Part shown: positions 4,430-5,187 of the stretch, in pieces
Layout of the letters: each line of letters begins with the position of its first letter
How positions within the stretch are numbered: position 1 is the stretch's first letter
NCBI GenBank assembly: GCA_937132145.1
Contig: CAKZNY010000255.1
Span: forward strand, 1-5,187
Source of the DNA: an uncultured Paracoccaceae bacterium
Lineage (GTDB): Bacteria; Pseudomonadota; Alphaproteobacteria; Rhodobacterales; Rhodobacteraceae
Direction: 5' to 3'
DNA: 5,187 nt
The notes under the pieces: model-generated
Databases searched by the model: none
What the model saw: only the letters and a program-made list of their open reading frames with translations
What the model was told of the DNA's origin: nothing
Program-made: the position numbers and the translations under genes

Positions 4430-5187
4430 AATACGCTGAACTATGCACGACCAGCAACTTCACGTTTCTGAAAGGTGCCTCCCATCCCGAAGAGCTGGTA
4501 ATCCGCGCTGCCGCTTTTGGTCTTGAGGCAATCGCGATAACCGACCGCAATACCTTAGCTGGAGTTGTTCGGGCCTATGCCGCGCTAAAGGAGCTGAAGC
4601 GCGAGGCCGATGACGCCATCAAGATACGCTCGCAAAAACATATCGACCCTTCAAGTAGGCAGGATCGCGGGTCCAACACTCCGATTATGCGGCCCGCATA
4701 TACAAACCTGCCGCGCTTGATCGTAGGCTCGCGGTTGGTGCTGCAAGATAGCGTTGTGGAGTGGCTGGCCCTGCCAACAGACCGCGCCGCCTACAGCCGT
4801 TTGACGCGTCTTTTGACCGTTGGAAAACGCCGTACGAAAAAAGGCGAATGTCATTTGTTGCAAGCTGATCTGGTGGAGTGGGGCAAGGGAATGATCCTGA
4901 TTGCCTTGCCACAAAATGACCTGCTAAATCGCGGCGCAGATGAAGCGTTACAGCAGATACAGGCCGTCGCGCAGCACTTTCCCGGCAGCACGTTTTTAGG
5001 CGCGGCACCTCGCTATGACGGGCGAGATAAATCTCGCATGAATGCGTTCGCGACACTGGCACACCGCGCCGCTGTGCCGATGGTCGCCGTTGGGGATGTG
5101 CTGATGCACCACGGCAGTCGCCGCCAATTGGCGGATACGCTGACCTGTATGCGGGCAGGCATTACGATTGACCAAATCGGCAGCCGC
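4426..5187 (+). CDS. dnaE2: Error-prone DNA polymerase DnaE2 (3' truncated by window edge)
   Basis: This is the first 254 codons of DnaE2, the C-family polymerase that copies damaged DNA in the ImuA-ImuB-DnaE2 mutasome. The family is over 1000 aa, so only the N-terminal PHP domain and its junction are visible. Motifs are YAELCTTSNFTFLKGASHPE (3-22), AIAITDRNTLAGVVRAY (35-51), RLIVGSRLVLQD (97-108), LALPTDRAAYSRLTRLLTVG (114-133), KRRTKKGECHLL (134-145), FLGAAPRYDG (190-199), MVAVGDVLMH (219-228) and RRQLADTLTCMRAG (232-245). The metal-binding histidines of PHP motif I in DnaE1 are replaced. Residues about 61-95 are a charged stretch (including IRSQKHIDPSSRQD) that looks typical of Rhodobacteraceae DnaE2. 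The ATG at 4426 overlaps the imuB stop by 4 nt (ATGA), pointing to translational coupling in one operon. Confidence 0.93.
   Translation, partial: MKYAELCTTSNFTFLKGASHPEELVIRAAAFGLEAIAITDRNTLAGVVRAYAALKELKREADDAIKIRSQKHIDPSSRQDRGSNTPIMRPAYTNLPRLIVGSRLVLQDSVVEWLALPTDRAAYSRLTRLLTVGKRRTKKGECHLLQADLVEWGKGMILIALPQNDLLNRGADEALQQIQAVAQHFPGSTFLGAAPRYDGRDKSRMNAFATLAHRAAVPMVAVGDVLMHHGSRRQLADTLTCMRAGITIDQIGSR

Overview
The window looks like chromosomal DNA from an alphaproteobacterium, most likely a marine Rhodobacteraceae (Roseobacter-type) species with moderate GC content. The call rests on protein character. The short ImuA, the ImuB and the start of DnaE2, including a charged insert in its PHP domain, all look like Rhodobacteraceae versions as I remember them. 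No database search was possible.

Layout. Positions 1-221 hold the leader of cysE. On the opposite strand this leader also carries a possible small transcription unit: a -10-like hexamer, a Shine-Dalgarno sequence, a 36-codon ORF, and a hairpin plus T-run terminator. Next come cysE (222-1025, +; serine O-acetyltransferase, first step of cysteine synthesis) and, convergent with it across a 35-bp gap, an Old Yellow Enzyme of the YqjM/XenA type (1061-2149, -). A 287-bp divergent intergenic region (2150-2436) follows. It contains two palindromes, two near matches to the alphaproteobacterial SOS box, and a candidate promoter whose predicted start falls on the imuA start codon. The rest of the window is an operon of imuA (2437-3009), imuB (2963-4429) and dnaE2 (from 4426, cut by the window edge), with gene overlaps of 47 nt and 4 nt.

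How the genes work together. imuA-imuB-dnaE2 is the known SOS mutasome cassette. DnaE2 is the error-prone polymerase, ImuB is a catalytically dead Y-family adaptor, and ImuA is a RecA/SulA-like accessory protein. Together they carry out translesion synthesis and damage-induced mutagenesis. Overlapping reading frames suggest coupled translation. cysE and the oxidoreductase are metabolic neighbours with no obvious link to the cassette.

No tRNA, rRNA, CRISPR, insertion sequence or prophage signal was seen. I found no wholly new system. The observations most worth testing are the small minus-strand unit facing cysE and the unusual imuA control region.
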